DNA from: an uncultured Chlorobiales bacterium | Lineage (GTDB): Bacteria > Bacteroidota > Chlorobiia > Chlorobiales > Thermochlorobacteraceae | NCBI GenBank assembly: GCA_937959145.1 | Contig: CALGMC010000171.1 | Coordinates: 1 to 10,496 of the forward strand | DNA: 10,496 nt | Direction: 5' to 3' | Shown: piece by piece, positions 1 to 7,472 of the stretch | How positions within the stretch are numbered: position 1 is the stretch's first letter | Layout of the letters: each line of letters opens with the position of its first letter | Position numbers and translations under genes: made by a program | Notes under the pieces: model-generated | Database searches by the model: none | Told to the model about the DNA's origin: nothing | What the model saw: only the letters and a program-made list of their open reading frames with translations

Positions 1-576
1 CCTACCGTTGATACTTACGACCGCTTGATGATTTCAGGCTATGGCTACTTCGGCACACCGCTCGGCGAGATTGAACTGAGCGACTACGTGCGCAACGAAC
101 TTTGCGATGAAGACGATGACTTTTTCATTTGCGAATTGGGATTGCCGAAAGGCTCTTCGATTGAGGTTCAACTTCCGCTCTTACAGCGCACGATTGGCAA
201 ACATCATTCGCTTCGCATTGTTCCGCTTCTCATCGGCAACCAGACGATTGACCTTTGCAACGAAGCCGCCGCCGCGCTTTCTGAAATTTTAACTTCTAAA
301 AACGCGCTTGTCGTTGCCGTGAACAACTTTCATCTTTCAACAGATAACACGCAACTTGTGGAAGAATTTATGGCGGGAATGCGCGAACACGATTACGGCG
401 CACTCATTCGTATGGCGGTGATGCACGGCGACAAGTTGGGTTCGGGTTTGGGCGCGTGGGCGATTGCGGCGCGAGTCTCTCATTCACTTGGGGCGCGCAA
501 TTTTCATTTGCTCGACCAACGCTCTAAGGCAGAAGCAGGAGAGCATTTCATCTCGGCTTGCTACACACAGCAGTAG
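1..576 (+). CDS. Memo-like protein (AmmeMemoRadiSam system protein B family), 5' end cut off by window
   Basis: The frame is open from base 1 to the TAA at 574-576, so the true start lies upstream of the window. The visible 191 codons match the C-terminal two thirds of the Memo family, a fold related to class III extradiol dioxygenases. The signs are a TPLGEIELSD segment (bases 58-87), an SIEVQLPLLQ strand followed by IVPLLIGN (157-240), a hydrophobic LVVAV strand (307-321), and a C-terminal helix ending in LGAR. Known family members have an EHS-type His, an SSD-x-SH-type motif and a CG motif. Here these positions read GSS (bases 151-159), NNFH (322-333) and SG (442-447), so the usual metal or catalytic ligands appear to be lost. 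The biochemical role of bacterial Memo proteins is not settled, and none is assigned here. The gene is followed by a hairpin terminator and converges with the phosphofructokinase-like gene. Confidence 0.72.
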   Translation, partial: PTVDTYDRLMISGYGYFGTPLGEIELSDYVRNELCDEDDDFFICELGLPKGSSIEVQLPLLQRTIGKHHSLRIVPLLIGNQTIDLCNEAAAALSEILTSKNALVVAVNNFHLSTDNTQLVEEFMAGMREHDYGALIRMAVMHGDKLGSGLGAWAIAARVSHSLGARNFHLLDQRSKAEAGEHFISACYTQQ

Positions 577-601
577 CATTTGTCTTTCTTGGTTTCTTTT
601 T

Positions 602-646
602 GAGGAGCGACTTTTGCGTTTCGCTCCTCTTTCCCTCCTCTTTCCC
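602..646 (+). terminator. Hairpin with pyrimidine tail, likely terminator of the Memo-like gene
   Basis: The arm GAGGAGCGA (602-610) pairs perfectly over 9 bases with TCGCTCCTC (621-629) around a 10-base loop. The 3' side runs into a pyrimidine tract made of two perfect copies of an 11-base unit, TCCTCTTTCCC (625-635 and 636-646). The tail is C/T mixed rather than pure T, so strength is uncertain. On the minus strand the hairpin is followed by A-rich sequence, so it does not look like an efficient terminator for the converging gene. Confidence 0.6.
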
Positions 647-653
647 TCTAGAT

Positions 654-2144
654 TCAAACACTCAATCGATTGGCTAAGAGCGCAAGTTCTCGATCGACTG
701 TGTTATCGGTCTGAATTTCGTTAAACGGAATCGCGTATTCTTTTCCTGATAGAACGGCGGGCATCATTTGCGATTTTCCTTCCAAGACGAGTTCAGTAAG
801 TTTTCGCGCCATGCGTTGCGCCAGCGTCATGTCCATGTTGTTTGGGCGAGCACCGCGTATGTCGCGGGAGAAGGCTTCACAAATGACGCGCTGTCGGGTT
901 TCCAAGCCTGCGGCTTTGAGTTCTTCATGAAGATATTCCGCCGCATTGAGCGTAATTCCCTTCTCTTTACGCTCTTTGGCTTTATAGCCTTCTGCAACGA
1001 CGATAACGGTCGAGGAGCGATTCTTCAAGGCTTTTGCAATATCAGCCGGCGCGTAGTTTGTTGACGGTAAGACGGCTAAATGCGCCCCCGCACCCAAGCA
1101 TGAGTGAAGCGCGTGAAATCCGCCCGACGCGCCCATTAGCTCAATGATGTAGCATCGGTTGTGCGTGCGTGCATCTGCCATGTAGCATCGAATTTTTTCC
1201 GCGCCAACTTCCACGCCTGTGTGCTGACCAATACACTCCGTTCCTGAAACATCGCTATCAATCGTTACGGGAATAAAGAATGTTTGAATTTCTTTTGGGA
1301 GCAACTTTGTCAAGTCTTTAATACCGGCAAGCGTTCCGTTTCCACCGATTCCAACGAGAACTTTTACTTTCTTCTCGATGATGTTTTCAGCGGCGCGTTT
1401 TTGATTTTCAAGCAGTTTGAAATCTTTGTAACGCTCGGTTCTGAAATCAGCACCACGCGCTTCGCGCAGGGGAGGCGCGAAAATGACACCGTGAATGTGC
1501 TCAATCTGCCGATAAAGGGCAAAACTATACACGAGACAGCGGAAGTCGTCGCGCTTGCCGCTGACAAGCGACTTAAAGCCTTGCGCCGCCACAAACACAC
1601 GCCGACCTGCTGATTCCAAATACTCCGTAATGTAGGCGGTTACAGAGTTGTAGCCCGGCGCACAGCCGCCGTCTTGAACTAACAGCACGTCCATTTCGCT
1701 GTAAAGCCGATGCTCTTCGTGCTCGCTCGAGCTTGCCAAGCGCGAAAGGAGCTTATAGACTTTCAAGCATGTTTCTTGCGGAACGAGCGCGAGATTTTCT
1801 AAATCCTTGTTTGTGATTCTGTGCAGAACGCTTGGCTCTTCCGCCCACACGGTTGCGGTGCGCGGCATGCCGTCAATCAGCCGACGCTCGCCAAGCACGT
1901 CGCGCGCGTGATAGTAGCCTGTGATATATCCCTTTTTCTCAAATGCTAATCGTCCGCTTTGCACAACAAATGCGCATCCGCTGGGGTCGCCAGCAGAAAA
2001 GACAAGTTCGCTCGCCTTGTATTCAAACGGCGTCAAGATGTTTGCCACAACCCGTGCTTCCGACTCGCTGAGTTCGCTGAATGGATAAACGCTTTTGAGA
2101 AATTCGAGTATGGCTTCTGGATTTCGTGTGAGTTCTTCTGGCAT
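654..2144 (-). CDS. Cyclic-nucleotide-binding domain fused to a 6-phosphofructokinase-like domain
   Basis: This 496-residue protein has two domains. Residues about 15-135 form a Crp-type cyclic-nucleotide-binding domain. Its phosphate-binding cassette is intact: Gly85-Glu86, then Pro94-Arg95-Thr96-Ala97, where the Arg holds the cyclic phosphate. No helix-turn-helix follows. Residues about 150-496 match bacterial phosphofructokinase: GGCAPGYNS at 159-167, IGGNGT at 266-271, TIDSD at 294-298 (Asp296 is the catalytic base equivalent), THNR at 327-330, ELMGA at 335-339, a substrate-site Glu at 385, and ETR at 415-417. Gly270 is the residue that favours ATP over pyrophosphate in this family. The usual Mg-binding Asp is Asn269, the Arg of MGR is Ala339, and the HIQRGG motif is replaced by a longer divergent stretch at about 423-432. 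ATP-dependent phosphorylation of fructose 6-phosphate, gated by cAMP or cGMP, is the inference; a non-catalytic sensor is the alternative. The gene is divergent from a nucleotide cyclase. ATG start at 2142-2144, with no clear Shine-Dalgarno site. Confidence 0.85.
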   Translation of the reverse strand: MPEELTRNPEAILEFLKSVYPFSELSESEARVVANILTPFEYKASELVFSAGDPSGCAFVVQSGRLAFEKKGYITGYYHARDVLGERRLIDGMPRTATVWAEEPSVLHRITNKDLENLALVPQETCLKVYKLLSRLASSSEHEEHRLYSEMDVLLVQDGGCAPGYNSVTAYITEYLESAGRRVFVAAQGFKSLVSGKRDDFRCLVYSFALYRQIEHIHGVIFAPPLREARGADFRTERYKDFKLLENQKRAAENIIEKKVKVLVGIGGNGTLAGIKDLTKLLPKEIQTFFIPVTIDSDVSGTECIGQHTGVEVGAEKIRCYMADARTHNRCYIIELMGASGGFHALHSCLGAGAHLAVLPSTNYAPADIAKALKNRSSTVIVVAEGYKAKERKEKGITLNAAEYLHEELKAAGLETRQRVICEAFSRDIRGARPNNMDMTLAQRMARKLTELVLEGKSQMMPAVLSGKEYAIPFNEIQTDNTVDRELALLANRLSV

Positions 2145-2326
2145 TGGACGAAAACGGGTTGGTTTTAGAGAAGTTCATTTTTCAAAGTGTGTCGAAGATA
2201 CGGCGACGCACCAAATCAGGCAATTTAAGTTTCGGTTGCGCGGCGGTTCAATGATGCCGACTTTTGAGAAAGATTTTTCTAAATTCCGTCAAAGACTCAT
2301 AACTGCTCAAAAACCGTTTGCTAATT
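2145..2326. promoter_or_regulatory. Divergent promoter region between the PFK-like and cyclase genes, with an inverted repeat
   Basis: This 182-base gap must hold the promoters for both divergent genes. Near its middle is an imperfect inverted repeat, GTGTGTCG (2187-2194) and CGACGCAC (2204-2211), with 7 of 8 positions pairing across a 9-base spacer. The size fits an operator for a dimeric regulator. No TGTGA-N6-TCACA Crp-type site is present. I could not pick convincing -10/-35 or Bacteroidota-type -7/-33 boxes. Confidence 0.45.
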
Positions 2327-4693
2327 ATGTGGAAAAACGCTAAAGAATTTTTCAAGACGCGCATTGCTTCAAATATTTGGTTCACAGCACTCATAGTTGC
2401 GCCGATTATCGTTGTGTTTGCGTTTTTGCTCTCGCGCTTCACGGTCTTTGAAAATCTCGAGCTTAAAGCCCTCGATATTCGCTTTAACGCACGACCGATG
2501 GATAGCACGTTCAAGCAGACGGCACAAGTGGTTCTTATCCCCGTCAACGACCAAGCACAAAAAGCCATCAAGCCTTTTCCGTGGCCTCGCGACTACCACG
2601 CTCGAATTATTCGCAACCTTACACGCGCAGGCGCGAAAGTCGTCGCGTTTGACTTCGTCTTTGATGACATCGACCGCTCAGGCGGCGACGAAGAATTTCG
2701 CAAAGCGGCGGAAGAATGTAGAAACGTTGTCGTTGCAGGCAGAGAGCCAACCGACTACACCGAAGCCTCAAAAGTTGAATACAAATCGGTTGATAAAGCC
2801 AATTACCTCACCATCTTCGACGGCACGCCCGGCGCAAACGTTGGCAATGTGAATGTGCGTCAGGATAACGACGGCGTTCTCCGACGCTATCACCCCGTCA
2901 GTGCCGACGTGCTCGGAAAGCCGTTTCTCTCTTTCGCGTATGCCATTCTCAAACTTTATACTGAAACTCAAGACACACTCGGCTTTGATGGAGAGCACTT
3001 CACATTCGCGGGAAAGAAAATCCCCACTTACGACGGCGAATCCGTTTTGCTCAATCCCTACGGACCGAGCCACTCGTTTTTAGAAATTTCTGCCGACAAC
3101 ATTCTCGATGACGCCGAATTTATGACGAAGGCGGAAGCCGAACTCTTTTACGCCGCACTGCGCGACAATGGCATTTATGAAAAATTGAAAATCGATTCTG
3201 CTACCGTCGCGCAAAACGATGACTTGCGCCAGAAGCTCATGGCGATTGAAGAACTGCGCGACATATGGTCAATCGATGTTTTCGACGACCCGCTTGCTGG
3301 CATTCAAGACCTTGTGAAAGGCAAAATTTGCATCGTCGGTCCGATGTTTCCCGAAGCCAAAGATGACTTCCCGATGTCGATGTGGACGGAGGGTCGCCCC
3401 GACCAAAACAAAATGTATGGCGTTGAGGCGCACGCCATCGCCACACAAAATTTCATTGACGGAAAGTTCATTAAGCGCGCTAACCCTGCTTCTATTTTTG
3501 GGTTGATGCTTTTAGTGAGTTTTCTTGTTTTCGGTGCGTCGGTTTCTCTCAAGCGCATCAAATTTCAAAACCAAACGCTCTTGCTGGTGCTTACAGGCAT
3601 TGCCGCAACCGCTGTGCTTCTGAGCGTGCTTGTTTTAATTCTCTACATCGGCGATGTTTCGCCTATTGATTATCTCCTTTCACTCTCGACCTTGACGAAA
3701 CTTGTCATCGTGGTTTCGCTTTTAGGCATTGGCAGTTTGATTGCATATTTGCTCAAAAAAGGAAACTCGATGCAAGAGTTCACGACGGAAATCGCCGCCA
3801 TTTTCCTCAGCGTCGCCATCTTCGCCGCGCTTAATCAATATGCGGAGCGCGTCTTCATCACTGACATGACGCTCATTGCGGTTGTTCCTTTCGCAACCTC
3901 GATTGCCTTTGCTTACGGGGGCAGTATTCTTTATCAATACTTCACCGAGTCGCGGCAAAAGAAAATGATTAAAGGCTTCTTCAACACCTACGTGCCGCCC
4001 GTTCTCGTTGAGCAGATGATTAACAACCCTGACATGTTCAAACTCGGTGGCGAGCGTCGCGAACTGACCATGTTTTTCAGCGACGTCAAAGGCTTTACAA
4101 ACATCTCTGAAAGTTTTAAGGACGAGCCTGAACGACTGACCGAACTGATGAACGAGTATCTCGGCGCGATGACAGAAATCGTCTTCAAATACGGTGGCAC
4201 GCTCGACAAATACATCGGCGACGCCGTCGTGGCGTTTTGGAACGCACCGCTTCCCGTTGAAGACCATGCGGTCAAAGCCTGCTACGCCGCCATTGAGATG
4301 CAAGAGAAACTCAAAGAAATGCGCCCGATTTGGAAGGCGAAATACGGACACGAAATTTATTCCCGTATGGGCTTAAACACTGCACCTGTAATCGTCGGCA
4401 ACATGGGCTCACAAGGGCGATTCACCTACACCGCGATGGGCGACGGCATGAACCTCGCCGCCCGACTTGAAGCCGCCAACAAGGCTTTCGGCACTTACAT
4501 CATGATTTCGCAATTCACTTACGAAATCGTCAAAGAGCAATGCTTGTGTCGCTGGCTTGCCGAAATTACCGTTCAGGGCAAAGTCGAACCGATTAAAGTC
4601 TATGAACTCTTGCGTCGCCGATTGCCCGGCGAGCCCGAACCCGAACCCGCCGAAACCGCTCTCAAAGGCGTGATGGCGGTCGCAAAAGAATAA
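2327..4693 (+). CDS. Membrane CHASE2-domain class III adenylate cyclase
   Basis: I choose the ATG at 2327 (788 residues); a TTG at 2318 in the same frame would add three. One membrane helix (about 17-35) is followed by an extracytoplasmic CHASE2 sensor domain (about 37-385), with family signatures such as WPRDYHARII, AFDFVFDD, DNDGVLRR and GVEAHA. Five membrane helices follow (about 389-410, 417-441, 459-476, 489-505, 516-538), then a linker and a class III cyclase domain (about 575-770). All catalytic positions are present: metal ligands Asp586 (FSDVKGFT) and Asp632 (GDAVVAF), base-selecting Lys628 and Thr702, and transition-state Asn709 and Arg713. The Lys/Thr pair is the class IIIb ATP-type signature, so cAMP is the expected product. 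Two oddities: about 65-70 extra helical residues (about 262-330) inside CHASE2, and five rather than the usual three trailing helices. The topology still places the cyclase in the cytosol. The likely partner is the divergent cyclic-nucleotide-binding phosphofructokinase-like protein. Confidence 0.92.
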   Translation: MWKNAKEFFKTRIASNIWFTALIVAPIIVVFAFLLSRFTVFENLELKALDIRFNARPMDSTFKQTAQVVLIPVNDQAQKAIKPFPWPRDYHARIIRNLTRAGAKVVAFDFVFDDIDRSGGDEEFRKAAEECRNVVVAGREPTDYTEASKVEYKSVDKANYLTIFDGTPGANVGNVNVRQDNDGVLRRYHPVSADVLGKPFLSFAYAILKLYTETQDTLGFDGEHFTFAGKKIPTYDGESVLLNPYGPSHSFLEISADNILDDAEFMTKAEAELFYAALRDNGIYEKLKIDSATVAQNDDLRQKLMAIEELRDIWSIDVFDDPLAGIQDLVKGKICIVGPMFPEAKDDFPMSMWTEGRPDQNKMYGVEAHAIATQNFIDGKFIKRANPASIFGLMLLVSFLVFGASVSLKRIKFQNQTLLLVLTGIAATAVLLSVLVLILYIGDVSPIDYLLSLSTLTKLVIVVSLLGIGSLIAYLLKKGNSMQEFTTEIAAIFLSVAIFAALNQYAERVFITDMTLIAVVPFATSIAFAYGGSILYQYFTESRQKKMIKGFFNTYVPPVLVEQMINNPDMFKLGGERRELTMFFSDVKGFTNISESFKDEPERLTELMNEYLGAMTEIVFKYGGTLDKYIGDAVVAFWNAPLPVEDHAVKACYAAIEMQEKLKEMRPIWKAKYGHEIYSRMGLNTAPVIVGNMGSQGRFTYTAMGDGMNLAARLEAANKAFGTYIMISQFTYEIVKEQCLCRWLAEITVQGKVEPIKVYELLRRRLPGEPEPEPAETALKGVMAVAKE

Positions 4694-4729
4694 TTTTAAC
4701 ACAGAAGTTTCATGCTCAACTCTTAACAC

Positions 4730-5341
4730 TTGACTACTTTGAAACGACGACCTCAAACGCTTTCCGCAGATTTGCTGATTTACGGATACAGTACAGGCAT
4801 TTTTCCGATGGCGGATTCCGACACAGGCGAAGTGCAATGGTATTTGCCCAAAATGCGCGCGCTCATTCCGCTCGATGGCTTTCGGGTGCCGCGCTCTTTA
4901 CGGCAAATTGTCAAGAAAAATTTGTTCGAGATTCGCATCAACGAAAACTTTGAAGCCGTTATGCGCAACTGCGCCACCGAGCGCGGCGACGAGCGCGGCA
5001 CTTGGATTTCTGAAGAGATGATTGAAGTTTATTGCGAACTGCACGACATGGGCTACGCACACAGCGTTGAATCTTACCAAAACGGCGAACTGGTTGGAGG
5101 GCTTTATGGCGTCTCGATGGGCGGCGCGTTTTTCGGCGAATCGATGTTTTATCGCGTTTCCAATGCGTCCAAAGTCGCACTCTATCACCTTGTTGAGCGG
5201 CTCAAAGCGCGCAACTTCGCTCTGCTCGATTCGCAATTTATCAACGATAATGTCGCGCGATTCGGTGCCATCGAAGTTCCGCATAATCAATATCTTCTCC
5301 TGCTTAAAGAAGCTTTGAAAATTCGCACCTGCTTTGTCTAA
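4730..5341 (+). CDS. aat: Leucyl/phenylalanyl-tRNA--protein transferase
   Basis: This cytosolic enzyme transfers Leu or Phe from aminoacyl-tRNA to the N-terminal Arg or Lys of a protein, marking it for ClpS/ClpAP degradation by the N-end rule. The 203-residue product carries the family signatures: YSTGIFPM (residues 20-27), GGAFFGESMF with Glu137, and LLDSQF with Asp167 and Gln169, followed by FGAIEVP. Length fits family members lacking the extra N-terminal domain of the E. coli enzyme. The start is TTG: the frame has a stop at 4724-4726, and the first ATG is inside the GIFPM motif, so only TTG at 4730 or 4739 keeps the fold whole. The gap from the cyclase gene is 36 bases with no terminator, so co-transcription is plausible. 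Confidence 0.93.
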   Translation: MTTLKRRPQTLSADLLIYGYSTGIFPMADSDTGEVQWYLPKMRALIPLDGFRVPRSLRQIVKKNLFEIRINENFEAVMRNCATERGDERGTWISEEMIEVYCELHDMGYAHSVESYQNGELVGGLYGVSMGGAFFGESMFYRVSNASKVALYHLVERLKARNFALLDSQFINDNVARFGAIEVPHNQYLLLLKEALKIRTCFV

Positions 5342-5422
5342 TGCGTCAGACCTCAATGTCCGTCTACTTGCAGGTTACATTCTTCGACGCCAAAATCAAT
5401 CGATAACAATCGTCAATTTCCA

Positions 5423-6859
5423 ATGAAGTCGCTCATTTGCTTGCTATTTTTTTCGCTCACTTCGCTTTGCGCCGTTGCGCAGCGCGTCATGCCCAACCTT
5501 GACCTCCCCCCTGAAAGCCCATATGACCCCGACCGCCCGCCGCCCTCATTTCACAAATACAATCGCGAGCGACTGCTCTCAATGCTTCCTGATAGTTCGA
5601 TTGCGATTTTCTTTGCTAACGATTTGAAAGTTCGCAACAACGATGTCGATTTTCTCTTCCGACAATCCAACTCGCTGCTTTACCTCACAGGGCTTTACGA
5701 AGAGCCAAACGCCGCACTTATTCTCTCCAAATTTCAAATGCCATTTCGCAACACTGCCACAACCGAACTGATGTTCGTTCAGCCGCGCAATGCACTTATG
5801 GAAACTTGGACGGGACGGCGGTTGGGCGCAGAAGGCGCAATGCAGAATCTCGGCTTGAACGCGGCAACGACTATCGATTCGCTTCGTCCGTATCTTTTTG
5901 AAACGCTTCTGAAAACGTATCGCGCCAACATCAAGCGTGTATTCCTTTCCTATCCCGCAAAAGACTATGCCGACTCCGACGGCGACTTTGCACGCCTCGT
6001 CAAAACGATTGATGAAGACCTGCGGAAAGACAAATCGCTGACGATTCAAAATGCTTCGCCACTGCTCGGACAACTCCGACAAATCAAACACCCCATTGAA
6101 ATTGAAATGATTCAGAAAGCGACAGACGCCACCGTCGCCGCACATTTGGAAGCCATTAAGTCATGCGAGCCGAATATGTATGAATATGAACTTGCCGCTG
6201 TTGCTGAATATGTGTTCAAGAAAAAAGGGTGCGAATACACGGCATATCCGAGCATTGTCGGCGCGGGCGAAAACAGCGTGATTCTACACTACAACACAAC
6301 GCGCAAGAGAATGTTCGAGGGCGAACTTGTTTTGATGGACATGGGCGGCGAATATCACGGCTACGCAACCGACGTAACCCGCACGATTCCCGTCAACGGA
6401 AAATTCTCGCCCGAACAAAAAGCCATTTACGACCTCGTGCTTGCCGCACAAGACAGCGCGATTGCACAATGTAAACCGGGCAACTCCTTCCGTGCGCCGC
6501 ATCAAAAAGCCTCCGAAATTATCGCCGAAGGCTTGCTCAAACTTGGATTAATTCAGGATAAATCGGACTATCGCCGATACTTCATGCACGGCACATCGCA
6601 CAGTGTCGGGCTTGATGTGCATGACCCCAACATGGCGATTTTGCAGGCGGGGCAAGTCTTTACGGTTGAACCCGGCATTTACATCGCCGAAGGCTCGCCG
6701 TGTGAGCGCAAGTGGTGGAACATTGGCGTGCGCCTTGAAGATATGGTGCTGGTTACGGAAAATGGTGCTCGTGTTATGTCAGCCGCCTTGCCGCGTAAAA
6801 CCGAAGAGATTGAAGCGTTGATGAAAGAAAAAGGCATTGGGAACATCACCATCAAATAA
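5423..6859 (+). CDS. pepP: Secreted Xaa-Pro aminopeptidase (M24B metallopeptidase)
   Basis: The product (478 residues) removes an N-terminal residue that precedes proline. It begins with a signal peptide: MK, a hydrophobic core LICLLFFSLTSL, and a likely cut after AVA near residue 19, so it should act in the periplasm or outside the cell. An aminopeptidase P N-terminal domain follows (about 40-190, with DFLFRQSNSLLYLTG), then a pita-bread M24 domain (about 220-465). All five metal ligands can be placed: Asp306 (MDMGG), Asp317 (ATDVTRT), His393 (HGTSHSVGLDVHD), Glu416 (VEPGIY) and Glu439 (RLEDM). His389 is the second conserved His of the same motif. The family usually binds two Mn ions. The ATG at 5423 is the only start that includes the signal peptide. 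The 81-base gap after aat shows no terminator. The gene symbol is by homology; many such genomes carry several paralogues. Confidence 0.92.
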   Translation: MKSLICLLFFSLTSLCAVAQRVMPNLDLPPESPYDPDRPPPSFHKYNRERLLSMLPDSSIAIFFANDLKVRNNDVDFLFRQSNSLLYLTGLYEEPNAALILSKFQMPFRNTATTELMFVQPRNALMETWTGRRLGAEGAMQNLGLNAATTIDSLRPYLFETLLKTYRANIKRVFLSYPAKDYADSDGDFARLVKTIDEDLRKDKSLTIQNASPLLGQLRQIKHPIEIEMIQKATDATVAAHLEAIKSCEPNMYEYELAAVAEYVFKKKGCEYTAYPSIVGAGENSVILHYNTTRKRMFEGELVLMDMGGEYHGYATDVTRTIPVNGKFSPEQKAIYDLVLAAQDSAIAQCKPGNSFRAPHQKASEIIAEGLLKLGLIQDKSDYRRYFMHGTSHSVGLDVHDPNMAILQAGQVFTVEPGIYIAEGSPCERKWWNIGVRLEDMVLVTENGARVMSAALPRKTEEIEALMKEKGIGNITIK

Positions 6860-6878
6860 ACCTTACCGACAATTTCAA

Positions 6879-7472
6879 ATGATAACCGATAAACAGGTGC
6901 TCAACATCTTTCGGGAAACAGGCGCGCTTCTCGAAGGGCATTTCATTCTTTCTTCGGGGTTGCACAGCCCGCACTACTTTCAATGCGCCAAAGTCCTCCA
7001 ATATCCAAAGTATCTCACCAAACTCTGCAAGCCGATTGCCGCTTATTTTATGAACAAGCGAATTGACGTTGTTGCATCTCCGGCATTGGGCGGCGTGGTG
7101 GTCGGAACGGAAGTCGGCAGACAAATGAATGTGCGCACCATTTTTGCGGAACGAACCGAAGGCGAGATGAAATTTCGTCGTGGCTTTGAAATTCACCCCA
7201 ACGAGCGCGTGCTGATTGTCGAAGATGTTATCACAACGGGCAAGTCGGTGCGCGAAGTGATGAAGCTCGTTGAAGCGGCAGGCGGCATTGTGGCAGGCGT
7301 AGGATTTATTGTTGATAGAAGCAATGGCGCGGTTCGGCTTTGCGAAGAGCAGTTTTCTCTTTTGAAAATGCAAGTGGAAGTCTACGAAGCGGATAAACTT
7401 CCGCCTGAACTTGCGGCAATCGAGGCTGTTAAACCGGGCAGTCGCACTGTTGCACGTGCATCAGTTCAGTGA
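6879..7472 (+). CDS. pyrE: Orotate phosphoribosyltransferase
   Basis: The enzyme joins orotate and PRPP to give orotidine 5'-phosphate in de novo pyrimidine synthesis. The 197-residue product shows the type I PRTase fold: an N-terminal hood with FILSSGLHSPHYFQ, a SPALGGVVVGTEV strand-loop, a flexible loop with the catalytic Lys98 (GEMKFRRGF), and the PRPP-binding motif VLIVEDVITTGKS at 111-123. I choose the ATG at 6879; the frame is open further back to a TTG at 6837, but that would overlap the aminopeptidase gene and add residues the family lacks. It begins 19 bases after the aminopeptidase stop, so the two are probably co-transcribed. Its last 12 bases overlap the end of a possible minus-strand small gene. 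Confidence 0.95.
   Translation: MITDKQVLNIFRETGALLEGHFILSSGLHSPHYFQCAKVLQYPKYLTKLCKPIAAYFMNKRIDVVASPALGGVVVGTEVGRQMNVRTIFAERTEGEMKFRRGFEIHPNERVLIVEDVITTGKSVREVMKLVEAAGGIVAGVGFIVDRSNGAVRLCEEQFSLLKMQVEVYEADKLPPELAAIEAVKPGSRTVARASVQ

Noticed and set aside
2145..2326. Crp/cAMP operator in the divergent promoter
   Set aside because: No TGTGA-N6-TCACA or close variant was found; only the unrelated GTGTGTCG inverted repeat is present.
3722..4351. Long minus-strand open frame (209 codons) across the cyclase domain
   Set aside because: It lies fully inside the well-supported cyclase gene and its translation shows no family pattern; it is a codon-bias shadow.
5341..5406. 21-codon frame starting in a TAATG overlap with the aat stop
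   Set aside because: The position suits translational coupling, but the peptide shows no motif and one so short can arise by chance.
5579..6145. Minus-strand open frame (188 codons) inside the aminopeptidase gene
   Set aside because: The plus-strand product has all M24B motifs; the antisense translation has no recognisable domain.
6837..6878. Upstream TTG start for pyrE
   Set aside because: It would overlap the aminopeptidase gene by 23 bases and add residues the family lacks; the ATG at 6879 fits better.
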